A DNA stretch of 64,000 bases, taken from contig OZ244931.1 of the NCBI GenBank assembly GCA_965222215.1, positions 992,001 to 1,056,000 on the forward strand. The letters run 5' to 3'. Shown in pieces: positions 46,395-54,888 of this stretch (within the stretch, counting starts at the first letter, position 1; each line of letters starts with the position of its first letter). This stretch comes from JABJAG01 sp965222215 (lineage in GTDB: Bacteria; Pseudomonadota; Alphaproteobacteria; UBA6615). The notes under the pieces are model-generated. The model had not been told where the DNA came from and ran no database searches. It saw only the letters and a program-made list of their open reading frames with translations. The position numbers and the translations under genes were made by a program.

Positions 46395-47480
46395 CTATCC
46401 GGAAACCAGCTCGGCCGAATTCAATCGCTTCGCGGCGTCGAACCCGCGGCGAAGGATGATGTACAGGCCGTCCCGCTGCTCGGCCGATTCGGGATCGATC
46501 ATCGCCGCCGTGAAAATCGGAAACACCAGCATGTACAGCGCGAACCGGCGGTAGTCGGCCCAGCACGCATCCAGGTCGTAGCCCCCGACCCCTTCCGCAA
46601 CGAGGGTGTCGTGATACATCCCGACCAGTTCCCGCTCGATCGGTGCGACGAGGTCCGCCTCGCCTCCCTGGGTGAGGTAGTAGGCGATGTCCAGCATGCC
46701 GCGGCCCGAAGCCACGTACTGCCAGTCGACGAAGCGAGGCGGTTCGCCGTCGCCGTCGGGGAACATCAGGTTGTCGTGGCGCGCGTCGCCATGCACGAGG
46801 GTGACCGGGCCGCTCCCGGCGTGGTTCATGAGATCGGCGAGCTTGTCGCCCAGCAGCGCAGCCAGGTCCCGGTCTTCCGTCGAAAGCCGGTCGCCGTAGA
46901 GGCTCGCGCAGGTCTCCCACGCGGGCGGAAAGGCGGTCGGGATAAACGCGACCATCTCGGGCATGTTCCAGGGCGGCAGCCAGTCAAATTCCGACAACTT
47001 CGGCGACTTCCACCAGCGCGCGTGCATACGGGCATATTGCGAAATGGCGCGCTCCGCCTCGCCGCGGGTAAACCCGGCATACTGGTTGCCGGTACGCAGC
47101 GCCGACAGGTCTTCGAGCAGGATGGCGCTGTCGCCGGTGTCCTCGTCGATCTGCAACCCGAGGCAGGCCGCCACCGGAAGCCCGGCCGCGGCGCCGATCT
47201 GGCCGTAAAACGCGGCTTCGCGGGCGTAGATCGCGAGCTGCCGGCCGAGTCCACGCAACTGCTCGTTTTCCGGCACCATCTTCAGGACGAGGCTGTTCGG
47301 GAAACCGCCGTCGCCCGCCGGCGTGAAGGTCAGGTGGGCAAAGTTGCCCTGGAAGCCGACGGCGTTGGCGAGGGGGCCCGCATTCAGACCGTCCGCGGAC
47401 ACGGCATGACCGCTCTCGGCCAACCGGCCGTCGACCCATTCCTGCGAGATATCGTCGATGGTACGTGGAAATTCCGCCAA
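46395..47480 (-). CDS. Phosphotransferase (APH/ecdysteroid-kinase-like) family protein
   Basis: 361 residues with a kinase-like fold. VLKMVPENEQL supplies the ATP Lys, VTLVHGDARHDNLMF is the catalytic H-G-D-x-x-x-x-N loop and PRFVDWQYVASGRGMLDIAYYL carries the metal Asp and following pocket. It belongs to the group that phosphorylates small hydroxyl compounds (aminoglycoside, choline, ecdysteroid-kinase-like). An acyl-CoA dehydrogenase or antibiotic context is absent, so the substrate is open. It lies 39 bases behind the 95-aa gene on the same strand. Confidence 0.88.
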   Translation of the reverse strand: MAEFPRTIDDISQEWVDGRLAESGHAVSADGLNAGPLANAVGFQGNFAHLTFTPAGDGGFPNSLVLKMVPENEQLRGLGRQLAIYAREAAFYGQIGAAAGLPVAACLGLQIDEDTGDSAILLEDLSALRTGNQYAGFTRGEAERAISQYARMHARWWKSPKLSEFDWLPPWNMPEMVAFIPTAFPPAWETCASLYGDRLSTEDRDLAALLGDKLADLMNHAGSGPVTLVHGDARHDNLMFPDGDGEPPRFVDWQYVASGRGMLDIAYYLTQGGEADLVAPIERELVGMYHDTLVAEGVGGYDLDACWADYRRFALYMLVFPIFTAAMIDPESAEQRDGLYIILRRGFDAAKRLNSAELVSG

Positions 47481-47519
47481 TGCGCCCTCCCGGCTGGCCG
47501 GTCCGGGATATCGTGTCGA

Positions 47520-47807
47520 TCAGTCGGACCGCGCGCCCCCCGGCTCGGCGTTCTCACGGACAATCTCCACGATTTCCTGGAACATGGCGACCAGAAACTC
47601 TTCGGCTTCCGCCGACAGCATATCGTTGACCACCGGCTCGGGCCCGTAGACCCGGATGGTCCGGGAAAGGGCCTCGACCTCCCGCGCGGCGTTTTCCGCG
47701 GCGTCGAGCGGGTCCGGCTGGCTGACGAACCGGTGCGCGTAGAGGTTGCGGATCAGCAACTCCAGCGCTCCCAGACGTGCGTCGATCCTGATCAGGTTTT
47801 CATCCAC
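47520..47807 (-). CDS. Hypothetical helical protein (95 aa)
   Basis: 95 residues, predicted almost all helical and acidic: MDENLIRIDARLGALELLIRN, then VEALSRTIRVYGPEPVVNDML and EFLVAMFQEIVEIVRENAEPG. I do not recognise a family. It sits between the cytochrome P450 (44 bases upstream) and the phosphotransferase on one strand, so it may belong to the quorum-sensing transcript. Confidence 0.6.
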   Translation of the reverse strand: MDENLIRIDARLGALELLIRNLYAHRFVSQPDPLDAAENAAREVEALSRTIRVYGPEPVVNDMLSAEAEEFLVAMFQEIVEIVRENAEPGGARSD

Positions 47808-47851
47808 GAGTTCCGCTCGCGTTGTTCCGTCAGTCCGTGGCGGGCGTGAAA

Positions 47852-49231
47852 TCAGGCGGCGTGCCGCTTGCGCGCCGTGAACCTGATCCCGCCCTTCGGG
47901 CGGATCGAGATGACGGCCTCGCGTTCCACCGGCGTGTCCTGCGCGATTTCGAGGTCGAAGCTCTGCAGGAGAGCGGTGATCGCGATCTGCATTTCCATCA
48001 TCGCGAAGTTGGCGCCGATGCAGCTCCGCGGCCCGCCGCCAAAGGGGATGTAGGCGAACTTGGCCCGGCGCTCGCGCGCGTCCGGCGCGAAACGGTCCGG
48101 GTCGAACGTCGCCGGGTCTTTCCAGTAACGGGGGTTCTGGTGGATGACGTGGGGGCTGACCATCACGTTGGTGCCCGCCGGTACGTGGTAGCCGAGGATC
48201 TCGTCCGCCTCGATGGCGGTGCGCGACGTGGTCCAGGCGGGCGGGTAAAGGCGCATGGCCTCCTCGATGACCTGACGCAGGTAGGTCTGTTCGCGAATTT
48301 CGGCATCGCTCGGCATCAGCCCGCTGCAGGTTTGCGCGATTTCGCGGTGCACCTTTGCGAGGATTTCCGGGTGCCGCGCCAGCGAGTACAGGGTCCAGAC
48401 CGTTGCGTTGGCGGTGCTTTCATGGCCCGTCACGAGGAGCGTCGTGACCTCATCGCGAAGCTGGGTGTCGGACATGCCCGCGCCCGTGTCGGCGTCGCGC
48501 GCGTCGAGCAGCATGCCCAGCAGGTCCGGCTCCGAGACGTCCGATGCGCGGCGGCGCTCGATGATGCCGTAGACGATATCGTCGAAGACCTGCCGCGCCG
48601 CGCGGTGGCGCCAGTAGAGGCGCGAGACGGGCGTATGGTGCAGGTCCGGCACGGCCCAGAACCGCTTCTCGGCGATCTCCAGCATTGTGTCCACGGCCTC
48701 GGCCAGGACGTCCGTGCGCCCGGCGATATCGGACCCGAACAGGGATTCGAGCACGACCTCGATCGAGTGGTCGGTGATTTCGGCCGACAGGTCGAACGTC
48801 TCACCGGGGCCGAAATCGGCGATCCGCGCGATGCGGTCCCGTGTCCTGGCGCGCATCGTCTCGCCGATGCGCTGCAGGCTTTCGCGATGGAAAGCGGGAT
48901 TCATGAGCTGGCGCTGCTTGCGCCAGAACTCGCCCTCGCTCACCACGATCCCGCTGCCGAAAGTCGGCACCAGCTTGTCGTAGAAGGTGCTCTTCCTGTA
49001 GTTGCGCCAGTTCGTGATGAAGACGTGCTCGAACGCCTCGGGGCTGTTGAGAACGAAAACGGTCTCGTTGCCGACGCGCAACGATGCCAGGCCGTTATGC
49101 GTGGCTGCCAGTTCCGCGAAGAAGCCCAGCGGGTCACGCTTTACGGCGGGCGCGCAGCCCAGCAGCGGCATGCCTTTCGGGCCCGGGGGAACAGACGGCG
49201 CGCGCGGGAGGTCGAGGGTCGTTGCGGTCAT
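47852..49231 (-). CDS. Cytochrome P450
   Basis: 459 residues, soluble type without a membrane anchor. LLVTGHESTANAT is the I-helix oxygen-activating motif (Gly269, Thr273 region), EEAMR supplies the K-helix Glu324-x-x-Arg327, FDPDRF the meander, and FGGGPRSCIGANFA the haem loop with Cys404. By eye it looks closest to the fatty-acid-hydroxylase-like (CYP102/CYP4-like) bacterial P450s. Redox partners are not in the window. It starts ten bases behind a 65-aa ORF, which itself overlaps luxI, so it is probably made under quorum control. Confidence 0.95.
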   Translation of the reverse strand: MTATTLDLPRAPSVPPGPKGMPLLGCAPAVKRDPLGFFAELAATHNGLASLRVGNETVFVLNSPEAFEHVFITNWRNYRKSTFYDKLVPTFGSGIVVSEGEFWRKQRQLMNPAFHRESLQRIGETMRARTRDRIARIADFGPGETFDLSAEITDHSIEVVLESLFGSDIAGRTDVLAEAVDTMLEIAEKRFWAVPDLHHTPVSRLYWRHRAARQVFDDIVYGIIERRRASDVSEPDLLGMLLDARDADTGAGMSDTQLRDEVTTLLVTGHESTANATVWTLYSLARHPEILAKVHREIAQTCSGLMPSDAEIREQTYLRQVIEEAMRLYPPAWTTSRTAIEADEILGYHVPAGTNVMVSPHVIHQNPRYWKDPATFDPDRFAPDARERRAKFAYIPFGGGPRSCIGANFAMMEMQIAITALLQSFDLEIAQDTPVEREAVISIRPKGGIRFTARKRHAA

Positions 49232-49241
49232 GGGGCGTTCC

Positions 49242-49439
49242 TCAGTTGGCGTGCTTTTTGGACGTCAGGGAGATCGCGAGCGCGAGGCAGTCGGACAGCG
49301 CGGCATGGTCGTGAAGCCTCGCCTGGCGCCTGAGTTCGACCAGCTTCTGGCGCAGCGCGGACATCGGCATGTCGGGGTGCTGTGCGGGGGCCTCGAATTC
49401 GCCGGTGGCGCGGGCCGTTTCGGAGTTCAGCCTATCCAT
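49242..49439 (-). CDS. Small protein between luxI and P450 (65 aa)
   Basis: 65 residues, hydrophilic and helical: MDRLNSETARATGEFEAPAQ, then MSALRQKLVELRRQARLHDHAALSDCLALAISLTSKKHAN. No recognised family. CGAGGAACG precedes ATG 49439, which lies inside the end of luxI (eight-base overlap), and the stop is ten bases before the P450 start. Tight packing argues that it is translated together with both. Confidence 0.6.
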   Translation of the reverse strand: MDRLNSETARATGEFEAPAQHPDMPMSALRQKLVELRRQARLHDHAALSDCLALAISLTSKKHAN

Positions 49440-50103
49440 GGTTTCGTTCCTCGATCGGTGTGTTCGTGGGCAGGGGAAGGGGGCCATCGACGCCGACCGG
49501 ACCGGGCGACAGGTCCAGGCGGTCCTCGATGCGCAAGCGGTTCTCGAGATTGATGTCCGCCCAGCCGGCGACCGCGCGGGAGTTCTCCATCACCACGGCC
49601 GGCCCGAAGTGCTGTGTGGGCAGCCCGGCGCGACGCAAAATCCGGTCGAAGCGGATGTCGGACGCCGCCACCACCTGCCTGATCCCGTAGTTCTCGGCGA
49701 AGGTGAAAAGTTCCAGCAGCATCTGGCCGACGACGGTTCCGACCGCGCCCAGAGAGACGTAGTCACGCAGCGACGGGTCGATCGCGAAGCGGCTGATCTC
49801 CCAGACATCTTCGGCTTCGGGCGCCGGCGCGCCGTGCAGCAGGTGCGCAAAGATGTCCTTGAGCATGTACGGGCCGACCGTCGGCAGCAGCCGCCAGCAG
49901 CCGATCACCTCCCCGCCGGGGTCGCGGCAGATCAGGTAGACCGGGTTCAGCCGGTCGTAGATGTCCCGTTCACGGCCGTCGGGAGTGAGCGACGTCCACT
50001 TCAGACGCTCGCTGAAGACCGCGTGCCGCAGGCGAAACATGTCGTCGATCAGGGGAACTTCTTGCGGCCCGGCCGTTGCGCCGGACAAAAGCAGACTTTC
50101 CAT
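49432..50103 (-). CDS. Acyl-homoserine-lactone synthase, LuxI family
   Basis: 223 residues. All the residues that are near-invariant in LuxI proteins can be placed: Arg26 and Phe30 in FRLRHAVFSERLKW, Trp36, Asp47 and Asp50 in ERDIYDRL, Arg71 in CWRLLPT, Phe85, Glu102 and Arg105 in WEISRFA. It should make an N-acyl-homoserine lactone from S-adenosylmethionine and an acyl carrier; the acyl chain cannot be read. A lux box lies 65 bases upstream and a luxR gene before that, the standard autoinduction layout. Confidence 0.95.
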   Translation of the reverse strand: MESLLLSGATAGPQEVPLIDDMFRLRHAVFSERLKWTSLTPDGRERDIYDRLNPVYLICRDPGGEVIGCWRLLPTVGPYMLKDIFAHLLHGAPAPEAEDVWEISRFAIDPSLRDYVSLGAVGTVVGQMLLELFTFAENYGIRQVVAASDIRFDRILRRAGLPTQHFGPAVVMENSRAVAGWADINLENRLRIEDRLDLSPGPVGVDGPLPLPTNTPIEERNHG

Positions 50104-50138
50104 AACCCCGGTGCGCCTTGTGCCGTGAAAAACGGCGT

Positions 50139-50144
50139 CTATAA
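50139..50144 (-). promoter_or_regulatory. Candidate -10 element of the luxI promoter
   Basis: TTATAG on the minus strand. It puts the transcript start near 50132, about 45 bases from the centre of the lux box, which matches the spacing of LuxR-activated promoters. Confidence 0.4.
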
Positions 50145-50167
50145 GGGCGCATATGGCGGGGAAAGTT

Positions 50168-50187
50168 ACCTAGCAGAATTGATAGGT
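50168..50187 (-). promoter_or_regulatory. lux box upstream of luxI
   Basis: A 20-bp dyad, ACCTATCA-ATTC-TGCTAGGT on the minus strand: the half-sites match at seven of eight positions, and the length and CCT/AGG ends are those of LuxR-binding sites. Confidence 0.75.
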
Positions 50188-50228
50188 GACGCCGGTTGAG
50201 ACAGCGGAATGCCCGAGAACCGGGTTAT

Positions 50229-50978
50229 TCAGACGATCCGGCGGTCCTGCAGCGTGTACATTTTCGCGACCGCGTGGGGTTTCGAATAGACGCCGAGTTT
50301 TCGCTTGGCCGAGCCGATGTGAAAATTCACCGTCGCCTCCGATATTCCCAGGATCTGGGCGATATCCCAGCTCGATTTTCCCTCGGCTGTCCAGAACAGG
50401 ACATCGATCTCGCGCGTCGTCAGGTCGACGGGCGGCTCGGGTTCGACCGGCTCGAGGTGGGAACGGGCGATGCTGTGGAATCGCAGGGCGAACAGGTGGA
50501 TCAGCGCGTCGTCCGCCTCGACATTGTTTCTCGCCTGCCTGGCGCTCTCGTCATGGGACAGGCTCAGCATGGCGAATTCGCCGCCGGGTCCGTGAACCGG
50601 CACGATCAGGCCGTCCCTGAGGCCCGCCTCCGCGGCGTTGCTCATGATCCGGTCCTGCCGGTTCGAGAGTTCCTGCCGGTGGATGATATTCGTCCAGCGC
50701 TCCGGCAACAGGTTGTAGAGCGCGAACAGCATCACCGGGTCATGGTCGTAGTACTTCTGCTTCGAGTATTCGCTCTGCCAGTCGTCCGGCAGATTGGTGA
50801 TCCGGAAAGGCCGCTCGCGGGGGTCGAAGCTCGTCACGCGGCGCCCGGCGACCACCTTTCCCGAGACGTAGGTGAAGTGCCGGTAACCGACGGACGCGCA
50901 GAACTCCGCCAGCGCGCGCCTCAACTCCGGCTCCTTGGCGGAAGCATCGAGTTGCGGCTTTGTGCGATCCATGTTCAC
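50229..50978 (-). CDS. LuxR family autoinducer-binding transcriptional regulator
   Basis: 249 residues. The N-terminal autoinducer-binding domain keeps Trp67, Tyr71, Asp80, Pro81 and Trp95 (DDWQSEYSKQKYYDHDPV, LPERWTNI), which correspond to the ligand contacts of TraR/LasR. The C-terminal helix-turn-helix reads LTTREIDVLFWTAEGKSSWDIAQILGISEATVNFHIGSAKRKLGV. GTG 50978 has GGGAG seven bases before it; ATG 50972 is an alternative. It lies directly upstream of luxI on the same strand, with the lux box between them. Confidence 0.95.
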   Translation of the reverse strand: MNMDRTKPQLDASAKEPELRRALAEFCASVGYRHFTYVSGKVVAGRRVTSFDPRERPFRITNLPDDWQSEYSKQKYYDHDPVMLFALYNLLPERWTNIIHRQELSNRQDRIMSNAAEAGLRDGLIVPVHGPGGEFAMLSLSHDESARQARNNVEADDALIHLFALRFHSIARSHLEPVEPEPPVDLTTREIDVLFWTAEGKSSWDIAQILGISEATVNFHIGSAKRKLGVYSKPHAVAKMYTLQDRRIV

Positions 50979-51099
50979 GCGGGTTCTCCCACGGGGCGCT
51001 CTCAGTATCTGATATGCAACTTTAACGGGCGGGAAACCATGTTAGTTGCAACAAACTTCTGCCGCAATGCGTCTCGTTTGTTTCAGTTCCGCCGTTTCG

Positions 51100-51792
51100 T
51101 CAGATCAGGTCGGCGGCTTTCAGGCTCGTATGGGCGTCCCGCGTGACGATGACATGGTCGTGCAGGGTAATGCCGACCGCTTTGCCGGCGGCCTCGACGG
51201 CGCGGGTGATGTCGATATCCGCGCCACTCGGCGTCGGGTCGCCCGACGGGTGGTTGTGCACCATCACCAGCGCGCTGGCATTCAGCTCGAGCGCCCGCTT
51301 GACCACCTCGCGCGGGTAGACGGATGTCTGGTTGACCGTGCCGGTGCTCTGTTCCTCGGCGGCGAGCAGGGCGTTTTTCTGGTCCAGGAACAGCACGTGA
51401 AAGCTTTCGCGCGGCAGGTGGCCGAGTTCCGCGCGGCAATAGTCGATGACCTTGTCCCACGAACCGAGAACGGGGCTTGTCCGCAAGTCCTCGCGGGCGA
51501 GGCGGCGGCCCGCCTGGTTGACGGCCTTGAGCATTGTCGCGACGGCCGGCCCGCTGTCCTCGACGTCGGCGATGTCCCCGGCGTCGGCCGCCAGCACGGC
51601 GGCGAGACTGCCGAACCGCGCGATCAGGCGCTTCGCGAGCGGCTTGGTGTCGCGGCGCGGGACGGCGTGGAACAGCAGCAATTCGAGCAGCTCGTAGTCC
51701 GGCATCGACGCGCCGTAGTCCGCCGCGAACCTTTCGCGCAACCGGTTGCGGTGTCCCTTGCGGTCGTCTTTCGGTCCGGTGGCGTCAGACAT
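51100..51792 (-). CDS. radC: RadC family (JAB/MPN domain) protein
   Basis: 230 residues. A helix-hairpin-helix-like N-terminus (RLRERFAADYGASMPDYELLELLLFHAVPRRDTKPLAKRL) is followed by the JAMM metal motif, VHNHPSGDPTPSGADIDIT, with a Glu in PRESFHVLFLD upstream. The historical DNA-repair label is weakly supported in the literature; a metalloprotease-like fold is sure. ATG 51792 starts MSDATGPKDDRKGHRNR. It lies 17 bases behind map. Confidence 0.93.
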   Translation of the reverse strand: MSDATGPKDDRKGHRNRLRERFAADYGASMPDYELLELLLFHAVPRRDTKPLAKRLIARFGSLAAVLAADAGDIADVEDSGPAVATMLKAVNQAGRRLAREDLRTSPVLGSWDKVIDYCRAELGHLPRESFHVLFLDQKNALLAAEEQSTGTVNQTSVYPREVVKRALELNASALVMVHNHPSGDPTPSGADIDITRAVEAAGKAVGITLHDHVIVTRDAHTSLKAADLI

Positions 51793-51809
51793 GTGCGGAC
51801 GACGCGCGC

Positions 51810-52628
51810 TCAGTCGTAGGGCGGGCGGTCCCACCCCCTGGGCGAGTGGGTGAACACTTCGCAGCCGTCGGCGGTCACGCCGATGGAGTGTTCGAACTGC
51901 GCGGACAGGGACCGGTCCTTGGTCACGGCGGTCCAGCCGTCGCTGAGTATCTTCACGTCGAAACGGCCGGTGTTCACCATCGGCTCGATGGTGAAGAACA
52001 TGCCTTCCTGCAACACCGCGCCGGTGCCCGGTGTGCCGTAGTGCAGGATCGACGGGGCGTCGTGAAACACCTGGCCCAGCCCGTGGCCGCAGAAGTCGCG
52101 CACGACGGAAAACCGCTCGCCCTCGACATAGGTCTGGATGGCGTGGCCGATGTCGCCGACGGTCGCGCCGGGCCGCACGACATCGATGCCCTTCCACAGG
52201 GCGTGGAAGGTGGTCTCGACCAGCCTCTGGGCGAGACGCTTCACGTTGCCGACGTTGAACATGCGGCTCGTGTCGCCGTGCCAGCCGTCGAGGATCGCGG
52301 TGACGTCGATATTCACGATATCGCCGTCGCCCAGCCGCTTGTCGCCGGGAATGCCGTGGCAAACGACATGGTTTACCGACGTGCAGATGGATTTCGGGAA
52401 CCCGCGGTAGCCCAGTGGGGCCGGCGTGGCGCCGTGATCGAGAATGAACTCGTGGCAGGCGCGGTCGAGCTCCTCGGTCGTCACGCCCGGCACCACCAGC
52501 GGCGTGACATGGTCCAGCGTCTCCGCCGCCAGCTTGCCGGCGCGGCGCATCCCCTCGAAACCGTCGGCATCGTGGATGCGGATCCGGCGCGCTTCGGCGT
52601 CCAGGGGCACGGTTTGCGTTTCGGTCAT
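51810..52628 (-). CDS. map: Methionine aminopeptidase, type I
   Basis: 272 residues. The five metal ligands can be placed: Asp in VNIDVTAILDGWHGDTSRMF (two), His in CGHGLGQVFHDAP, Glu in FFTIEPMV and Glu in AQFEHSIGV; the substrate His lies in VVCHGIPGD. It removes the initiator Met. ATG 52628 begins MTETQTVPLDAEARRIRIHD; a longer upstream extension lacks homology. Followed closely by radC and preceded by sfsA. Confidence 0.96.
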   Translation of the reverse strand: MTETQTVPLDAEARRIRIHDADGFEGMRRAGKLAAETLDHVTPLVVPGVTTEELDRACHEFILDHGATPAPLGYRGFPKSICTSVNHVVCHGIPGDKRLGDGDIVNIDVTAILDGWHGDTSRMFNVGNVKRLAQRLVETTFHALWKGIDVVRPGATVGDIGHAIQTYVEGERFSVVRDFCGHGLGQVFHDAPSILHYGTPGTGAVLQEGMFFTIEPMVNTGRFDVKILSDGWTAVTKDRSLSAQFEHSIGVTADGCEVFTHSPRGWDRPPYD

Positions 52629-52648
52629 CGGGCTTGCGTGTCTGTTCG

Positions 52649-53377
52649 TCAGGTTTTCAGGATCGCGTCGTCGATCGGCAGCGGTCCGGCGATTTCGATG
52701 GATTCGCGCGCAACGTCGCACGCATAGCAGATTGCCTCAACCCCCTGACGCCGGGCATCCGCGAAGGCCTGTGCGTATGCGGGATCGATGTCCGACGCCA
52801 GCGTGAATCGCGCGCAGTCGCCGCGCTGCACCACGTAGAGCATCACCGCGCGCCCGCCCGCGGCCGCCACATTCGCCAGTTCGCGAAGGTGTTTCGCGCC
52901 GCGCGCCGTCACGCTGTCGGGGAATTCGGCCGCACCCCGGCCCGGTTCGCCGTCGCGCCTGAGGTGGACGTTCTTGATTTCCACGTAGCAGGGCGGCCTT
53001 TCCGGATGTTCCATCAGGATGTCGATGCGCGAATTCTCGCCATACTTCACTTCGCGGCGCACGCTTTCGTAACCCGCCAGCTCGCCGATCCGGCCCGCCG
53101 CGAGCGCTTCGGCGACCAGTCCGTTCGGGTGGCCGGTGTTGATCCCGACCAGATGCTCGCCCACGCGGGTCAATTCCCATGTGAACTTCAGTTTCCGGTT
53201 GGAGTTGCGCGCCGGGGACAGCCAGACCTCGCTGTCCGGCTCGGCGAGACCGGTCATCGCGCCCGGGTTCGGGCAGTGGGCGGTCACGATACCGTCACCG
53301 GGGATCTCGATGTCCGACAGGAAGCGCTTGTAGCGGCGGATCAGGCGGCCGCGGATCAGGGGATCGGGAAATTCCAT
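52649..53377 (-). CDS. sfsA: DNA/RNA nuclease SfsA
   Basis: 242 residues. MEFPDPLIRGRLIRRYKRFLSDI, TAHCPNPGAMTGL, SRIDILMEHPERPPCYVEIKNVHL (restriction-endonuclease-like Asp and Glu-x-Lys) and FPDSVTARGAKHLREL are the conserved SfsA blocks. The E. coli protein was found as a maltose-gene stimulator and later assigned nuclease activity. It lies 20 bases before map on the same strand; sfsA-map-radC look like one transcript. Confidence 0.95.
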   Translation of the reverse strand: MEFPDPLIRGRLIRRYKRFLSDIEIPGDGIVTAHCPNPGAMTGLAEPDSEVWLSPARNSNRKLKFTWELTRVGEHLVGINTGHPNGLVAEALAAGRIGELAGYESVRREVKYGENSRIDILMEHPERPPCYVEIKNVHLRRDGEPGRGAAEFPDSVTARGAKHLRELANVAAAGGRAVMLYVVQRGDCARFTLASDIDPAYAQAFADARRQGVEAICYACDVARESIEIAGPLPIDDAILKT

Positions 53378-53496
53378 CGTGGTTCGAACCTAGGGCAGGC
53401 CCGGGGCGGCGACAATCCGCCAGTGCGCGCCGGTGTGTTTTTGACTGGCCTGCCCGCCCGTGATACTGCGTTTCGGGTCTTTCGGAGAACGCGCCC

Positions 53497-53811
53497 ATGT
53501 CGCTCAGGATTCTATTGCCGCTCGCGTTTGTCGCGGGTTTGGCCGCCTGCACCGGCGGCACCGCCTGGGAGAAGCCGGGCGCCACCGAAAAGCAGGTGCG
53601 CGCGGACCAGATCGCGTGCCGGCGGTCGTCCGAACGCGCGACGGGCCGCAACACGGATGTGACGCGCGATATCCGGACATCGATCCCGGGCGGGCGCGAG
53701 GATACGCGCGCCATCGTGGAGGATACGCGCGACCTGCGCGCGGCCCGCTCGTTCGAGCGGCTTTTCGCGCAATGCATGCGCGGTCTTGGCTACGTTCAGG
53801 CCAAAAACTGA
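53497..53811 (+). CDS. Small putative lipoprotein (104 aa)
   Basis: 104 residues. MSLRILLPLAFVAGLAACTGG is a lipoprotein signal with LAAC lipobox and Cys18. The mature part has a pair of Cys (IACRRSS, AQCMRGLGY) which may form a disulfide, and many Arg/Asp. FAQCMRGLGY-type ends are common in unnamed proteobacterial lipoproteins. It is 19 bases before cinA on the same strand. Confidence 0.8.
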   Translation: MSLRILLPLAFVAGLAACTGGTAWEKPGATEKQVRADQIACRRSSERATGRNTDVTRDIRTSIPGGREDTRAIVEDTRDLRAARSFERLFAQCMRGLGYVQAKN

Positions 53812-53830
53812 GTTTCCGGGGCAAACGAAG

Positions 53831-54613
53831 ATGAATGATTCCCGCCGCGTGACGGCTGCCGTCCTGATTATCGGAAACGAGATTCTTTCGGGCCGAACGA
53901 AGGACGCCAACCTCGCCTGGCTGGGCGCGGAGCTGAACGAACTCGGCATCCAGATGCGCGAGGCGCGCGTTGTCGCCGATATCGAGGACGAGATCATCGA
54001 GGCAATCCACGCCCTGCGGGCCAAATACGACTACGTCTTCACCACCGGCGGGATCGGGCCGACGCATGACGACATCACGTCGGCCTGTGTCGCCAAGGCA
54101 TTCGGGCAGAAGCTGATCCGCCACCCGGTGGCCGAGAAGCTGTTGCGCGAACGCATCGCGCAGATGGGCGTCGAGGTGACCGAGGCGCGCCTGAAGATGG
54201 CGGAGACCCCCGAGCACGCCGAGCTGATCGAGAATTCGGTCAGCGGCGCGCCCGGCTTCAAGGTCGAGAACGTGTTCGTGATGGCCGGCATTCCGCGGAT
54301 CATGCAGGTGATGTTCGAGGCGGCGAAGCCGTATCTGGAAGGCGGCGTGACGATGCAGTCCGTGACGGTGGGCAGCTTCGTGCCCGAGGGCACCATCGCC
54401 ACCGAACTGAGCCTGCTGCAGGACGCCTATCCGGACATCGACCTGGGCAGCTACCCGTTCTTTTTCGACGGCAAGCCGGGGTCGAACCTGGTGTTTCGCG
54501 GCCCCGACAGGGACCGCCTGGAGGAGGCCGCAGGTCGCTTACGCGACCTGATCCGCAACCTCGGCGGCGAGCCGGTCGACGGCGGGATCGAAGTGCCGAA
54601 AGCCGGCGACTGA
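53831..54613 (+). CDS. CinA N-terminal (molybdopterin-binding/COG1058) domain protein
   Basis: 260 residues. VTAAVLIIGNEILSGRTKDANLAWLGAELNELG and YDYVFTTGGIGPTHDDITSACVAKAFG are the MoCF_biosynth/CinA N-terminal blocks. The protein stops where the amidohydrolase half of full CinA would begin; that half is encoded apart at 56.5 kb. ADP-ribose pyrophosphatase activity is known for some relatives. ATG 53831 starts MNDSRRVTA. Confidence 0.92.
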   Translation: MNDSRRVTAAVLIIGNEILSGRTKDANLAWLGAELNELGIQMREARVVADIEDEIIEAIHALRAKYDYVFTTGGIGPTHDDITSACVAKAFGQKLIRHPVAEKLLRERIAQMGVEVTEARLKMAETPEHAELIENSVSGAPGFKVENVFVMAGIPRIMQVMFEAAKPYLEGGVTMQSVTVGSFVPEGTIATELSLLQDAYPDIDLGSYPFFFDGKPGSNLVFRGPDRDRLEEAAGRLRDLIRNLGGEPVDGGIEVPKAGD

Positions 54614-54628
54614 CGGCACCGCAACCCG

Positions 54629-54802
54629 CTACCCCTGAAAAATCGCGGTCCAGACCAGGAGCGCGGCCCCGACGACGGCAAACCAGATCACGGCGTTTTT
54701 CGTCGCCGCCCTGCGATCGCGAAAAATGAAAAACAGCGCCGGTGCGGCCAGAAAAAAGGCGCCGATCAGCGCAACCAGCCGGGCAATATCGTATCCGTCC
54801 AT
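54629..54802 (-). CDS. Small inner-membrane protein (57 aa)
   Basis: 57 residues with two membrane helices: MDGYDIARLVALIGAFFLAA-PALFF, a basic turn (RDRRAATKN) and AVIWFAVVGAALLVWTAIF. ATG 54802 is the only start that does not run through the tRNA-Leu gene. Unknown family, but the two clean helices and codon usage support a real gene. Confidence 0.65.
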   Translation of the reverse strand: MDGYDIARLVALIGAFFLAAPALFFIFRDRRAATKNAVIWFAVVGAALLVWTAIFQG

Positions 54803-54888
54803 TGTGGACCCAATCTCGTGGCGGGGTTTGGCGTTTGTCGGCACGTCGTGCCGTTCGCTACAAGTATAGCAGGACAGGTGCCACGGAT

